A stretch of DNA of 64,000 bases from Prochilodus magdalenae (GCA_024036415.1 JAMWET010005033.1:151501-215500); one strand, 5' to 3'; counted from the stretch's first letter, positions 27,321 to 40,604 are shown. Notes: generated from the sequence alone by a model not told the origin. Numbers and translations are program-made.

Positions 27321-28600
27321 GAGTGGATGGTTACAATAAATGTGCTTTTGCTATCAAAACTGTCCCTGTATGCTATCAAAACTGTCCCTGCATGCTATCA
27401 AAACAGTCCCTGCAATGCTGTTAAACACAGCTCTAACACTTCCTTAGACAGTTTTCAAATGGCAAATGTCGCAAATATATCAGCTTCATACTATCCATGA
27501 CACACAACTTGTCTGGGTTAAAGAGGTGTAAATTGAGTTCAGTAGCAGTTAATTACTGGTTTTTAGCAGCTATATCACACAAGTGTCTGCCTACCCTGGT
27601 CAGTCTGTTTCAGTTTACACTCACAATTATCTTCTATAAATTTCCTTGGAGCACGATGATTAGTCAGTTGAACGAAATACAAAATCTTGTGTATATATAT
27701 AAAAAACATACTTGTAATGAGAATGGAACCAAAGTTTTTCCAAACAATTGTGGGTCATTTCTTTAGTTCCATTCATCATGAAATTTGCACACAATGTAAA
27801 TGATAAATACTTCCCAATTAGTTAACAAAAATGGGGATACAGGGTTTTGTTCCCAAATCTAATTAAATAATTACATTTACTGGCGACTTTTGTCAGAACC
27901 CTCTCCATTATAGCAGAAGACCTCCTACAGCACCACTGAGCTGGTTTTTGGACCACTCTGAACTTAGCAATGACATATAATAATGGACAAAAAAAAACCC
28001 AAAATCAAACATATATATGGTTAGGGGTTATCCTTTCCTTTGATAAACTGTACAATGACAGATGGGCTGAAGTATGGAACTGTATACTTACGAATATCTA
28101 TTATATGGTAGATGTCTATTAAATTGCCAATGAATGTCAGTCCAAGGTAGGTGTAGCTAATTAACCAGACACTTGTATATACACTTCTATCCATACGGAT
28201 GTATATAGAAATACACTTGTAATTAAATTACAAACAGCAACATGCTAATTGTTTTTTTACTATTTAACACAGTCAGTTTGTGATTATTTTATCAATCCCC
28301 TGTATGTTTTCTGTCAGTATGTATGTAAATATCTGTGTTTGTGTGTATGTGCACATATGCACTCACAATTAAAGACATATTAAGAGAAATAATTCATGTA
28401 AAAGAGGCAACAAGGTAAGCACTTCTTTAGTCATTAAATACAACTTCAGATGAACGAAACTGTGTCGGAGTTAAGGAGAGGTTCATTACTTTTGTTTTGT
28501 TTCTCCAAGCAAATCACTTTTGTGCCACATACGCAGGGTGCTGTCATTCATCCCAAACATTTTTCCTCATAAGTGTTCTAAGCATTCTGTTTTACCCACA
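27321..28600. other. Intergenic, no gene recognised
   Basis: A short tandem repeat (about 24 bp, three copies, TATCAAAACTGTCCCTG) lies at 27350-27415. The rest is AT-rich, without coding similarity. Confidence 0.45.
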
Positions 28601-28765
28601 CACTGTCAGAAAAAAGGTACTGTGCAGGCACATTTTTCAATCGTCAAGATACAAACAATGTAAAGTTATACTTAAAAGGTATAACAATGGTTTTATGGTC
28701 CAGCTGTATACCTTTAAAAAAAATTCCAGAGGAAAGATATGTATTTGTACCTTAATATAACAGTG
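28601..28765. mobile_element. Short MITE with terminal inverted repeats
   Basis: The left end is CACTGTCAGAAAAAAGGTAC. The reverse complement of the right end is CACTGTTATATTAAGGTAC. About 165 bp lie between these imperfect inverted ends, with no coding capacity. This size and structure fit a non-autonomous DNA transposon of unknown family. Confidence 0.5.
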
Positions 28766-29494
28766 ATTTTAAACAGAACAATAAAACAAGCAGCCTGTAA
28801 GAAAGACAGAATGTATGACAGTATAATTATGGGTACCAGAGATTTGACCTTCAGCCTTTGTCTCTAATACCTGTAATGGTAAGTATCTCTGACAGTTTAG
28901 TACCTCTTCTCCTGAGAGTGCATGACAGCTTTTATGGCAGCCAGTTTATGTTTAAACACAATTCTATAATAAATCAGTGCATTAAATCCACATGCAGCAC
29001 GATTTATTTTCCAATCAACTACAGGCTTGTCTATCCATTTAGCATTCCATTTGTTTTTTTTTCTTACAGACACTGAATGCACTACACCACTAGTGCTATC
29101 ACCCAACCTCAATCCATTAATTAGCACGTTTGCTGTTACTATAAACAACAAAGATAATTCTGGTGGGGAAAAAAATGTGTTCCTCTGCTGTTAAAATTAC
29201 TTCAAAAGGTTATTATACTGTATTGCATTTCTGTAAACTTGGCCTGGGTTTATCCCATTCCCTATTTACAATAATAATAATTATCTGCAAACCGTCTATC
29301 TAATCCATGATTGTTACAAATCTGTACCTGCACTCGGCTGTAAGGTGACCAGAGTAGTAGAAAGTCATAGATGTGGGAAAGTAATACAGGCTAATATCAT
29401 CTCATGTCTTCTGTGAGATTTGAGCAATAAAACAATTCTCTTAAAAGTTAAATATTGCTTGAATAACCAAACTGGGATTTGTGCCGATTTAAAA

Positions 29495-29500
29495 TTTATT
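29495..29500 (-). terminator. Candidate polyadenylation signal of sh3bp5l
   Basis: AATAAA on the minus strand, about 225 bp downstream of the sh3bp5l stop. It would give a short 3'UTR; distal signals are also possible. Confidence 0.45.
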
Positions 29501-29724
29501 TTGGAAGATTTTAGAAACTTCTGGGGCCAGTTTTTCAAACATCAGACTAAACATCTCCCACTGTAGTCCTGTGACAAGACTGTGCTGCACTATATCACTA
29601 AACACAGATCCAAACACTGAGATTAGAGTCTGGGGTGGATGACAGCATGCTGCATATGTGACAAAGCACTGTGTTTTAAAAGCACCAAACCTACCCTTCC
29701 AGCTCAGCACAGGATGCTGCTCAC

Positions 29725-30327
29725 TCACAAACTCACACTCCTCTGGTGCTGCTTGAGGAACTGCTCTTGCTTCTCCTTGCTTGAAAGGTACATCTTTTTG
29801 TTCAGTTTGTGTTTCATTCCTCCCGTTTCTTCATCCTTCTCTTTCCCCTTTTCCTCCTCTTCCCCTGAGAGACTGACAGTGTCACTCATCTGGCCCAGGT
29901 GCTCCACAGAGTCACACTTTTCCAAGTCAGAGGCAAAGGTTTTAAAACTGAATACTGAGACAGAGTCAGAACCAGCTACCTCTCCACTAGTCGCTTTCTC
30001 TTTTTCTTTCTCCCACCAGCCAGAATCTCTATGTCTCTCCACCCACTCCATGGTCTTAGTCACACCCTTCTGGCCATCCACCCAATCATTTGACTTTGTG
30101 TGGTTTTCATAGAATCCATCCTCAGTTCTCGTACTAACGACTGCCTCGGCTCCTACAGGAGGGCTCCGTGCATCAAAGGCCTTTCTGGATCCTTGTTCTG
30201 AATGGTCCTCTCCTCTCTGGGCGTGGATCTCCTCACTAATTTTTTCCAGGCGCCGAAGAGTGATCGAGTAAAGTTTCTTTACCTCAGTCACACGCTCTTC
30301 TAACTGATCTACCTTCAGTTTATGGTC
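29725..30327 (-). CDS. sh3bp5l: sh3bp5l coding exon 6 (C-terminal, with stop)
   Basis: Residues 269-468. The acceptor is TGTTTTCAG|GACCAT. It starts with DHKLKVDQLEERVTEVKKLY, the last coiled-coil segment, then SITLRRLEKISEEIHAQR. A low-complexity tail follows with SSPVGAE-like and ASDLEKCDSVEH motifs, an acidic EEEEKGKEKDEE patch, and the conserved terminal HQRSVSL before the stop at 29725-29727. Confidence 0.92.
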   Translation of the reverse strand, partial: DHKLKVDQLEERVTEVKKLYSITLRRLEKISEEIHAQRGEDHSEQGSRKAFDARSPPVGAEAVVSTRTEDGFYENHTKSNDWVDGQKGVTKTMEWVERHRDSGWWEKEKEKATSGEVAGSDSVSVFSFKTFASDLEKCDSVEHLGQMSDTVSLSGEEEEKGKEKDEETGGMKHKLNKKMYLSSKEKQEQFLKQHQRSVSL

Positions 30328-33300
30328 CTGAAAACATAAGACAATGGGTCTCACTACATTATGGGCAAATATGCTGGGAAACAGTGTAAAGAATAACAAG
30401 GGATAAGATTTCCTGAACCATGAAAACACATAGATTATGTTGGTAAGAAAACTATAACAGTGTTTAAATAGTGAAGATTATGGCACTACAATGCTTTTAG
30501 GAAATGTTTTTTGGCAATCATGATTCATAGCTCTCTGAACTTCTCTGCCCTGCGGTTTATAAGCTTGATGAAAATCCATTTCTTTATTATGGTAAATGCG
30601 ATTATACATGCCCAGAAATAAAATATATTCTGAGGATTAAGATAAAAATGTATACCTGTAGTTACTGTCTTACTATATGAGAGTGCACAGTGCTTGCCTA
30701 ACCGTGTGGAAAACATAGTGTGGTGTGAAATCAAACTGACCTCCAGTATGTTGTTGAACTGAGCCTTAAGCTCAAAATAAGGCTTAGACTTGACAATGGC
30801 TCTCTTAAGAGACTTCTGCAGAATTTGCACATGAGCTTCAGCTTCTTGACACTTCTGGGTGACGCGCATGTGCTCTCGCTCACTCCGCAGTCGCTCCTCC
30901 TCTGCCTCGTTCACCTGGTGATGACAATCAGGCATCATCTCACCATCTCTAAAACTGTTCTAACTATTGCATTTGAAAACAAAACCAAAGAAACACAGAC
31001 TTTTTGGGACAGAGTCCGAACATGCCTCAAATACAATCTATTTAGGAAAATCTTTTAAAAAGATTTTACTGAAATATGGCCTGGCAATGAAATTTCATAA
31101 TATGGCAATAAAAGACATGTGATATCTAAAAAAAGCAAAAAGCATACAGCAGTAAAAAGCATGCACTAATAAAAAAGGTTCAATGTCAAGAATGAAATAC
31201 GTAAGACGTGGACTTTGGATGGAAAGGGTGTTTTATAGAGCTGACACCTTTGCTGTGGCATGATTGAGCATCTCTTGCCAGGTCTGATCCAGTGTCCTAT
31301 CTGCTGCAAGGCCCTGCTCAGCTACATATACCATCTCCCGTGCAGCCGTGTGCATGGAAACAGCCCTCTCGTATCTAAGCGCTGCCTTCTGGGTCTCTTG
31401 TTGGACCTATGAGGTGCATAACACAAACACAAAGCATCAAGAGACAAGCCTGACCAAGATACAGCTTATTAAATCAATGAATGAAAAAAAAAACAAACAA
31501 AAAAAAAACCACTATCTTTCATATCACTTAATGTAATGCAAAAAAAGCTGCTGCTTAAAAAAGAAATTACATAAAACTTTAAGTGTGAGTACCTCTTTAG
31601 CTAATCTCCGTGCCTCATAGTAGGGTCGGGCTTTCTCAATGCAGGCACCCAGTTGAGAGCTTTGTGCCTTGAGCTTCCTAGCTGAATCAGTAAGAATCTT
31701 CCTGTAGCTTGACCTTGCTACCTATAAATAAAAAAAGACAAAGTCATAACAAAAGTCTTCAACTTGCCACCCTTTATATAATTGAAATAAAGACTAATAC
31801 TGTTTTCTTATTTGAAAATAGTAAGTACTCTTCTATAAACACACCACCATCTTCAAACACAAAGAAGAAATCCAAGGGCTCCCAAACACAAAATCAGAGC
31901 ACTGTTATAGGAATATTCTGGAGGAACTTCTTCAAATTTAATAAGATTTGTAGTCTGGTTTGCTCTTTGTTACTAGTGTGGGTTGTATCATCATGCATAG
32001 ACCGAAAGAGCTCTCTGAGACATTTGGAAGGAGTGTTGTAGATACTTCGGCAGTCAGACAATCCAAAATACTGGAAATCAATCGTTCCACTGTCCGGAAG
32101 ATCATCTACAAGTGGAGCACATTTAAACTACTGCCAACTTATCCAGGCTCATGAAATTTAACCCCGCAGCAGACCATAAAAATACGTTTTCAACAACCCC
32201 AGAATTTCATTACAGCATCTGCAGGTAGCTCCTGGCACGGTTGACGTAAAAGTGCAGGTTCTACGGTTAGAAAATAAATGTTATTTGATCTACATGGGAG
32301 ATGCGTCAGCGGAAAGATTTTACTGTCTAGACAGAAACAACGTATGGGGAGTAATTTATGCCAAAGTGAAATGCAATCACCATAGTGGAAAATGTGAAGT
32401 GCAATACACACGTGGCACTGCTTTTGTCATAGTAATAAGCTGAATATGCGCCAAAATAAAAAACAAAACAACTATTAAATTATTTCACTTGACTTAGGCT
32501 TTAAAATGAAATCAAGGCACAGCTATACAACAGCTATATTGATTTCACCATGTAGTGCTTCAAACATATATTCTCATTATAATTGAGTCTATTACAGTAA
32601 ATTGAAAAAAAAAAAAATCATACTGCTGTTTGGGACAGGTGTTTTTAGGCACCCTGCTCCCAATGCTGGACTGCTGGAGCCTGGAGCTGTTCCTGAACAA
32701 TTTCAGTAAATATGTTTTTATTAAATTTGAGAACCTGGCCACTGCTGACTATAAGGAGCTGGTGCACACACTCAAAACGACACTCAACTTTGAAAAGCAT
32801 GCAGTCATCTGTAACGGTCCCATACTCAATGCTTAGAATTTCCTCTTTTTATCTGTGAATGAAATCGTAGCTATGAGCAATTACTTCAAACCAGCCACGC
32901 CCCCAAATTTGGTAGAGGACTGTGATTGGACAGCAATTACATTTTATTGTGGCATAAATTCTGCACTATTTCTGGAGTACAATGATTGTATTCTGTTTCG
33001 TGTTAGCATGCCTAAAGAACCCCACAGAGTCGCAGATTTGCAAGCTGATTCCTTTTCAAAGTAATTTGGTGATTTGCTCCATCATATACTGATATGTCAA
33101 CGTATGTCAAAAAAGACAAACATTTTATGGGATGTACTTACGTCTTCACATAACTGTATAGTATTGGAGTCCCCAGCATTTTTCAAAACAGAACATCTTT
33201 TTTTGTACGTTCATGGCATTTAAACTGATACATTTTAATGCTTCACTTACTTCTAGTTGCAGCTCGAGCTGGTTTATCTCTTCGCTGGCCTCATTCAGGT

Positions 33301-34680
33301 GCTCTAGCTCCTCCTGCATGGAGGAGTTTTAGTCAGTTAACCAAATATATTACTCATTTGTAACTCATAAATGGTACATAACATGATGGTGATGAGTAAG
33401 TTAATGTTTGTCACTATATGCCCAAAAAAAGAGTTTATATCATAATCTCCATTTCCTCTTTGCTGCTGTAATAGCTTCTTCTCTTCTAAGGATGCTTTAC
33501 ACCACATGTTGAGACACTGGAGTGAGGATCTGACTCAGTTGTGGCTTCCCCAGGGCGTCACTTTATACAACACTAGTGTGTGCAGCAACAGGAGCATCTT
33601 AAAGTAGTTGAAATCCTTTAGAAGGGGTATTGGTATTTCTATGGACATACAGGGTATTAATATCTCCTGGTAGTACCTCTATAGTGTATTGTGTAATATC
33701 CCCTCGCTGTACCTCCATATAGTGTAATATCATCTGCTTGATGTATCTCCATGTAGTGTATAGTGTGATATCAGCTTGATGTAGCTCCATGTAGTGTATA
33801 GTGTGATATCAGCTTGATGTAGCTCCATGTAGTGTATAGTGCGACATCAGCTTGATGTAGCTCCATGTAGTGTATAGTGTGATATCAGCTTAATGTAGCT
33901 CCATGTAGTGTATAGTGTGATATCAGCTTGATGTAGCTCCATGTAGTGTATAGTGCGATATCAGCTTGATGTAGCTCCATGTAGTGAATAGTGTGATATC
34001 ATCTGCTTGATGTAGCTCCATGTAGTGTATAGTGTGATATCAGCTTGATGTAGCTCCATGTAGTGTATAGTGCGATATCAGCTTGATGTAGCTCCATGTA
34101 GTAAATAGTGTGATATCAGATTGATGTAGCTCCATGTAGTAAATAGTGTGATATCAGATTGATGTAGCTCCATGTAGTGTATAGTGTGATATCAGCTTGA
34201 TGTAGCTCCATGTAGTAAATAGTGTGATATCAGATTGATGTAGCTCCATGTAGTAAATAGTGTGATATCAGATTGATGCAGCTCCATGTAGCCTGGTATA
34301 ATGTGCGTATGTTAGACAGTGTCGTGATTAGCAGGATGAATGTCGCCGGTATCAAATAACCTATCGAGTCAGAGTGTAGGTTAGTTAACGTTACCACGTA
34401 CCTGTATTCGAGGGTCGAGCTCTTCATCAGCTGGCTTCCGATGAACCCCTTTCTCTGTCCCTTCTTTTTGTGAATCTAGTCCTTCATCACACGTCTCATT
34501 ATCTACCGTTTTCGAAGACTCGCCGTCGACGTCTCTCTCTTTACACTGAAATACTCCGTTTCCCGTAACTTCACCAAGGCTTTCTTGCCGGTTTCCCTCA
34601 TCCTTCTTTTCCAGAACAGCTACCGAACCGGCCGGACTCTCCCTCAGGCTCGTCGGTTCCGAGTCCATACGGGCTTCCAT
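29725..34680 (-). CDS. sh3bp5l: sh3bp5l, SH3-binding domain protein 5-like (whole coding span)
   Basis: The SH3BP5 family comprises long coiled-coil proteins that act as guanine-nucleotide exchange factors for Rab11 in endosomal recycling. Six coding exons (34402-34680, 33251-33313, 31593-31721, 31248-31406, 30741-30914, 29725-30327) splice to a 468-residue protein. Every junction is phase 0 with GT-AG introns. The family core is clear: EELDPRIQ|EELEHLNEASEE, SSQLGACIEKARPYYEARRL, AALRYERAVSM, TWQEMLNHAT, KSKPYFELKAQF. The C-terminus keeps SVEHLGQMSD and ends LKQHQRSVSL, as in vertebrate SH3BP5L rather than SH3BP5. It is longer than human SH3BP5L (about 390 residues), mainly through an acidic N-terminus and a Lys/Glu-rich C-terminal insert. 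Intron 1 carries a minisatellite and intron 2 a Tc1 remnant. Confidence 0.93.
30741..30914 (-). CDS. sh3bp5l: sh3bp5l coding exon 5
   Basis: Residues 211-268. The acceptor is CATCACCAG|GTGAAC and the donor is CTGGAG|GTCAGT. It encodes VNEAEEERLRSEREHMRVTQ and then LKRAIVKSKPYFELKAQF, the most conserved block of the family. Confidence 0.94.
31248..31406 (-). CDS. sh3bp5l: sh3bp5l coding exon 4
   Basis: Residues 158-210. The acceptor is CCTCATAG|GTCCAA and the donor is GCAAAG|GTGTCA. It encodes VQQETQKAALRYERAVSM and AREMVYVAEQGLAADRTLDQ, then TWQEMLNHATAK. Phase is 0 at both ends. Confidence 0.94.
31593..31721 (-). CDS. sh3bp5l: sh3bp5l coding exon 3
   Basis: Residues 115-157. The acceptor is TATTTATAG|GTAGCA; an alternative AG lies four bases further in but breaks the frame. 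The donor is AAAGAG|GTACTC. It encodes VARSSYRKILTDSARKLKAQ and CIEKARPYYEARRLAKE. Confidence 0.92.
31955..32165 (+). mobile_element. Tc1-like transposase N-terminal remnant
   Basis: Lying in sh3bp5l intron 2, opposite to the gene, a short plus-strand frame reads RQSKILEINRSTVRKIIYKW and then STFKLLPTYPGS. This resembles the first helix-turn-helix of fish Tc1-like transposases (a STV..II.KW core followed by a Pro-containing linker). The rest of the transposase is absent or unrecognisable in 32165-33250. Confidence 0.55.
33251..33313 (-). CDS. sh3bp5l: sh3bp5l coding exon 2
   Basis: Residues 94-114, a 63-base exon. The acceptor is CTCCATGCAG|GAGGAG and the donor is CTAGAA|GTAAGTG. It encodes EELEHLNEASEEINQLELQL plus a final E, nearly identical to the human SH3BP5L segment. 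Confidence 0.94.
33640..34290. repeat. 38-bp minisatellite in sh3bp5l intron 1
   Basis: A tandem array with unit GATGTAGCTCCATGTAGTGT followed by ATAGTGTGATATCAGCTT, total period about 38 bp and roughly 15 copies. Variants include a TAAATAGTG form and an insertion giving CATCTGCTTG. It lies less than 150 bp downstream (minus strand) of coding exon 1. Confidence 0.92.
34402..34680 (-). CDS. sh3bp5l: sh3bp5l coding exon 1 (start codon)
   Basis: Residues 1-93. It starts MEARMDSEPTSLRESPAG; the Met at residue 5 is an alternative start. The region is acidic and poorly conserved until ADEELDPRIQ, the family signature, followed directly by the donor CAG|GTACGT. The next exon continues EELEHLNEAS in frame. 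Confidence 0.9.
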
Positions 34681-34689
34681 GGAAAGATA

Positions 34690-35180
34690 ACGTAAACAGC
34701 TAATTAGCTAAGTAGCTACAGTACAAAGTTAATGTCCGCTAATTGGTCGCAGTTGTCGGGCGTTTCTACATAAGCGCCTTTGTTTATTCTGAATCCGGAC
34801 TCATCCTGCAGTAACAGTTAGCCTTTAACAGCTAATGGTAGCCTAGTGTACTAACGTTAGTTAGCTATGCTAGCAGACTTGTGACCATACCAAACATTTT
34901 TCTGAAAAACATTACTAAGCGATACGGCGTTACGTTGTAATACACCTCGCTATGTGACGAAAACACCAATAACTAAAACAAATGTGTCGTTTGTTTAAAA
35001 GTAATATTAACGCACTAGCCAGCTAAGCTAACAAATGGAAAGCAACGGAAGGTAAATAAAACGGCTCTGTGAGCATTTTCTGTTCCTGTAGAATCCTTAC
35101 GCAGGTCATACGTCATCGGAACGTCACCCTGAACGCCACGCCCCGTTTAAGGCGGAAACGAGTCTTAAATGGCTCTGTAC
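34690..35180 (-). promoter_or_regulatory. sh3bp5l 5'UTR and promoter candidate
   Basis: Upstream of the start codon is a stretch of moderate CpG with CRE-like words TACGTCAT and AACGTCAC near 35109-35127 and a GC-box-like CCACGCCCC near 35140. No TATA box is apparent. This would suit a broadly expressed gene, but the start site is not determined. Confidence 0.4.
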
Positions 35181-35473
35181 TTCCTACATAGTGAACTCTA
35201 TAGGTAATAAAAATGTGTCTTCTACAATCAAATACATTTTAAATGTTAGGCAGGATGTCGTCCAGCTCATGGACACATAAAGGTAGCTGTTATATTGGAG
35301 ATAATGCGCTGTCTGTGTGTAGAAGACATTATTTTATGGCCTACATAGTGCACTACTTAGGGAGTAGAGATGTATTTTAGATTCGGCCATTCACCCTAGA
35401 CAACTTCGCTCAGCGGAAATTACTACGGAGCTGGATGGTTATGCTGGAAAAACCCATTAGCTGTCACAAACAC

Positions 35474-36754
<1,281 letters not shown>

Positions 36755-37150
36755 CATTCTGTATAGAGGAATATGAAGGACTTGGAGAGATACTGTACCG
36801 AGGAATATGAAGGATCTGGAGAGATACTGTATAGAGGAATATGAAGGACCTGGAGAGATACTGTATAGAGGAATATGAAGAACCTAGAGATACTGTACAG
36901 AGGAATATGAAGGATCTGGAGAAACTGTACAGAGGAATATTAAGGATCTGGAGAGATACTGTATAGCGGAATATAAAGGACCTGAAGAGATTCCATATGG
37001 AGGAAAATTAACGATTTGGAGAGATTCCATATGGAGGAATATAAAGGATCTGAACAGATTCCGTATGTAGGAATATGAAGGCTCTGGAGATAGTTTGGAC
37101 GGGGAATATGAAGGATCTGAAAGGATTCTGTATGGAGGAATATAAAGGAT
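36755..37150. repeat. Minisatellite, unit about 36 bp
   Basis: About eleven imperfect copies of GAGGAATATGAAGGATCTGG followed by AGAGATACTGTATA. The copies diverge towards the right end, where ATTCCATATGGAGGAA-type variants appear. Confidence 0.88.
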
Positions 37151-37506
37151 CTGGTTAGAGTTAGGGGTTAAGGCTTTGTTAGATATTTTAAATAGAAGAT
37201 CAAAAGTAGAAAAACATAAAGAATATTTCTTACAGCCCGTTTTACTTATGTTTGCTAATATTTGCTAATATTTGCAAAGGGCACAGTTGCCTAAAGAAGA
37301 AACACTACAACGCTTTTCTTCTTTTTACGATGTTCCATAGAAATCATCCCACCCAGCTGACATTATTTGTATTCAGTTATTTGGCTATGTTTCACAGATG
37401 ACACTATCACAACATAGGCTTCCTGGTTCTTGTTTTAGTGTAAAGAGCAGCTCCACCCCACATACATGCGTGTACAGATACAATAGAAAAGATGTGGGTT
37501 TAGATT

Positions 37507-37714
37507 TACATTTACGGCATTTAGCTGACGCTCTTATCCAGAGCGACTTACAAGGGTATATATATTCCAGGTAGGCCAGTGTAGTGTTAGGAGTCTTGCC
37601 CAGGGACTCAGCACAGTATAGTCAACCCAGACCGGGATTCGAACCCCAGTCTCCCCCGTGTGGTGGTGACTCCCTGGTGGGTAGTGGTGTTATCCACCGA
37701 GCTACACCAACCCC
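37507..37714 (-). mobile_element. tRNA-derived SINE, copy 2
   Basis: On the minus strand: TTGGTGTAGCTCGGTGGATA (A box), GGGGTTCGAATCCCGG (B box), then a body matching the copy at 6999-7218, and the tail TCGCTCTGGATAAGAGCGTC with AAATGCCGTAAATG. The two copies align along their full length with scattered differences. Confidence 0.8.
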
Positions 37715-37975
37715 ATTTATTAGATTTACTGTAGTTCATGTGTCTTTCTGCTACACATAGAGTAGTAATAGATCAAGACAGATGTACTACAGTAGATCTA
37801 CTTAGAGTAAGTGTGATGGAGGCCAGTCAGTCCAGCAGAGGCAATGCACTTCTGTACTGAGTGGTGTATGCTAATAGGGACTATAATAAGAAAGAAGACA
37901 TCGGTTCTCACCATTTCACACTCTGTGTACTCCTGGCCACATGACATGGATTTTTTAAGTGAATGCAAGTTGGTA

Positions 37976-37978
<3 letters not shown>

Positions 37979-38028
<50 letters not shown>
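37979..38028. repeat. (CA)n microsatellite
   Basis: About 50 bp of nearly perfect CA repeat. Confidence 0.95.
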
Positions 38029-38030
<2 letters not shown>

Positions 38031-38438
38031 ACAATATGTGACACGTTGTGTGTTGTAATACTTCAAACATGTATGTTAAACAAAGCTAAGTATTCAGAAA
38101 TTGTGCAGTAACTGAAAAAATCCATATTTAAGTCCTCTGTCGTGTTCTCTGTAGGAAAGATGTGTTAACTCATTTTCATTATATATAAGCTCCTCAAAGA
38201 AAAAAATGAATCAACTTGCAGGTGGTAGTAACTTCAGACAGGAAGTTTTCCTCAAAATTGTGCCAAGGAAGGCACCCACCAAATCTGACCCAACTGCACA
38301 ATTCTTTGATGCAAGGGTGGCTGAACATTGATGTCACCTTCACCTAGAAACTTGTTCATTTCATGCCAAATTGAATCACAGCTGTTATTCGTGCTCATGG
38401 AGATGTTATGTTTAGGTAAGTGTAGGTATGTAAGGTAT

Positions 38439-39558
38439 GTTTCAGTCACAGGTGTCTAATTTCTTGTCGGGCGAGCCTATCAACCAAACACGTTCACACT
38501 TTTGTGCACACCTGTTGATCATCAACTACATGTTATAACATGCTATATTTTGCATTGGTGAGGGACAAATATGAATATGACTTAATAATTTTTGTAAATA
38601 ATTAATACAAAAATCGCTATCCATGTACAGGTGCATATTTTCTTTGGAAAATCTATCATATGCAAAAATGTGTTCCCCCTGGGAGGTTTAAGAGAAAAGG
38701 TCTGAGAACCACTAAGCCTGGGAGTTTGAAATCAAGAGTTGACTCTTAAACGTTGGACTTGATTCCACAGTGCTAATCAGTATTGCTCAAGGCCAAAGTC
38801 TTTGCAAAACTGCCATAAACCAGTGTCTCAGATATCAGGCAGTGCCTTCATAAATGTTTTATGTAATAACTTTACATAATGTAGCTTTTAGCAGCATAAA
38901 CTCTTCATACATCTGGTTCCTGCTGTGCTGTGAATTGATCTGATTCTGTAAGTTTCTCTAAAATAGAACATTTCACATCAAACCACTCTAACCACTCTTT
39001 AATATATCTAAGGCATTTAATTGTGAAATTATTAGGCATTGTGAAATTATAAAATTATTAATTATGAAATTATTGTTTCAGTCACAGGTGTCTAATTATT
39101 TGTGCGAGCCCATCAACCAAACATGTTCACTTTTGTGCACACCTGTAGGTCATCAACTACATGCTATAACATGCTATATTTTGTATTTAGAGAGGGATAA
39201 ATATGAATATCACTTTAAAAATATTTCATTTATCCAAATACAAAAGGCTGGGAGTTTGAAATCAAGAGTTAACTGTTAAGCGTTAGCCAAAGTCTTTGCA
39301 AAGCTGCCATAAATCAGATAATTATGATATCAGGCAGTGCCTTCATAAATGTTTTATGTAATAACTTTCTATAACGTAGCTTTTAGCAGCGTTAAACTCG
39401 TCATACATCTGGTTCCTGCTGTGCTGTGAATAGATCTGATTCTGTAAGTTTCTCTAAAATGGAACATTTCATATCAAACCACTCCGAATGACTTCAATAT
39501 CTCTGAATCATTTAATTATTATAAAATTGTAAAATTATTAATTATAAAATTATTGTTT
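38439..39558. repeat. Ancient tandem duplication, offset about 636 bp
   Basis: GTTTCAGTCACAGGTGTCTA begins at 38439 and again at 39075. Matching blocks follow in the same order in both copies, including CAACTACATG.TATAACATGC, GGGAGTTTGAAATCAAGAGT, GATATCAGGCAGTGCCTTCA and CATACATCTGGTTCCTGCTG. The second copy is about 150 bp shorter because of deletions. There is no coding content. Confidence 0.88.
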
Positions 39559-40604
39559 CACATTGTACCACATTGTATGCAACGTGTCATAAAAATGTAA
39601 AGTTTATTGGTGTGACACTTTCTAAAATTCTTAAATATAGATGAATAGGAAAAGGTCTTATAGCAAATGATGAGCTATCTATAAAGATGTTTCCTACATG
39701 CTCAACAAGCCACCCTGTCTTCCTGTGCGTACGTTCACCAAACATCTCCAAACGCTTTCCAGCTGTAGACTTCAATTTACTCTTGTAAATAAGTGTAAGG
39801 ACTTAGTGCCAGCACTCTACATCAGTATAGGTTCCTCTTTTGAGTCTCATTTCCTTTCACAGTTCATTTTTCTGCACTGTCAGGTTCAGACTGAACAACC
39901 CAAGTAGTCAAACATTGTAAAATGGCTTTGTGATAATATCTCGCCCTAAAGGTGCCACAGAATGGAAAACTCTATTTACACTGGCATAGTCACATAAGGA
40001 GGTGTTCGGTACATAGAACTGACATACAGTGAACCCCAAACACAGTTGTTCCTCTTGCAAGTACAAATCCTGGAAGAGGGCTGTAAAATTCTAGACTTTT
40101 ATGTCACAGTCTCATTAATATTTACACCCCCAAAACTTACATAGGATAACAAAGCAGCAGAAACGAGTTACATGAGTCCAATATCTGCTGATATCTGCGC
40201 CCTTGCACATTTATTATTATTGCACTGCCTTTTTATCTCTGGTTTTTCACACTTTTTCTACAGTTATATTTGTGCTTTTGAAGATGGACTTTCTTCTACA
40301 TATATTTCTCCCCTTATTATAATATATCAGATATATTTATCTATAGTGTACTGCACTATTTATAATTTAATAGTTAATTATTCTTGCTGAGCAGGGACCT
40401 TTCTATTTAGGTTTATTCTGTACGAGCCTCTTTGTTTTATTTTACTGTGCTGTATTGCGAAAACTGATCCTGGGTGCTGAATGTGAAAGAAAGAAAAGAA
40501 GATCCATCCGTCGGACCAAATCCAGGCTGTAAAAGGGATGTGAGGACTTTTAATCCCCTTTACAATTAACCAAACTGTCAGTGGTACATGGACAATATTC
40601 ATCT
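39559..40604. other. Intergenic, no gene recognised
   Basis: AT-rich sequence with short unsupported frames. No repeat with a clear partner in the window was noticed. Confidence 0.4.

Noticed and set aside
29639..30112. 157-codon plus-strand frame
   Set aside because: Antisense of the last sh3bp5l exon.
33640..34290. Regular array considered as a possible CRISPR
   Set aside because: The units are contiguous, without unique spacers. It is a eukaryotic minisatellite, as are 36755-37150 and 47380-49270.
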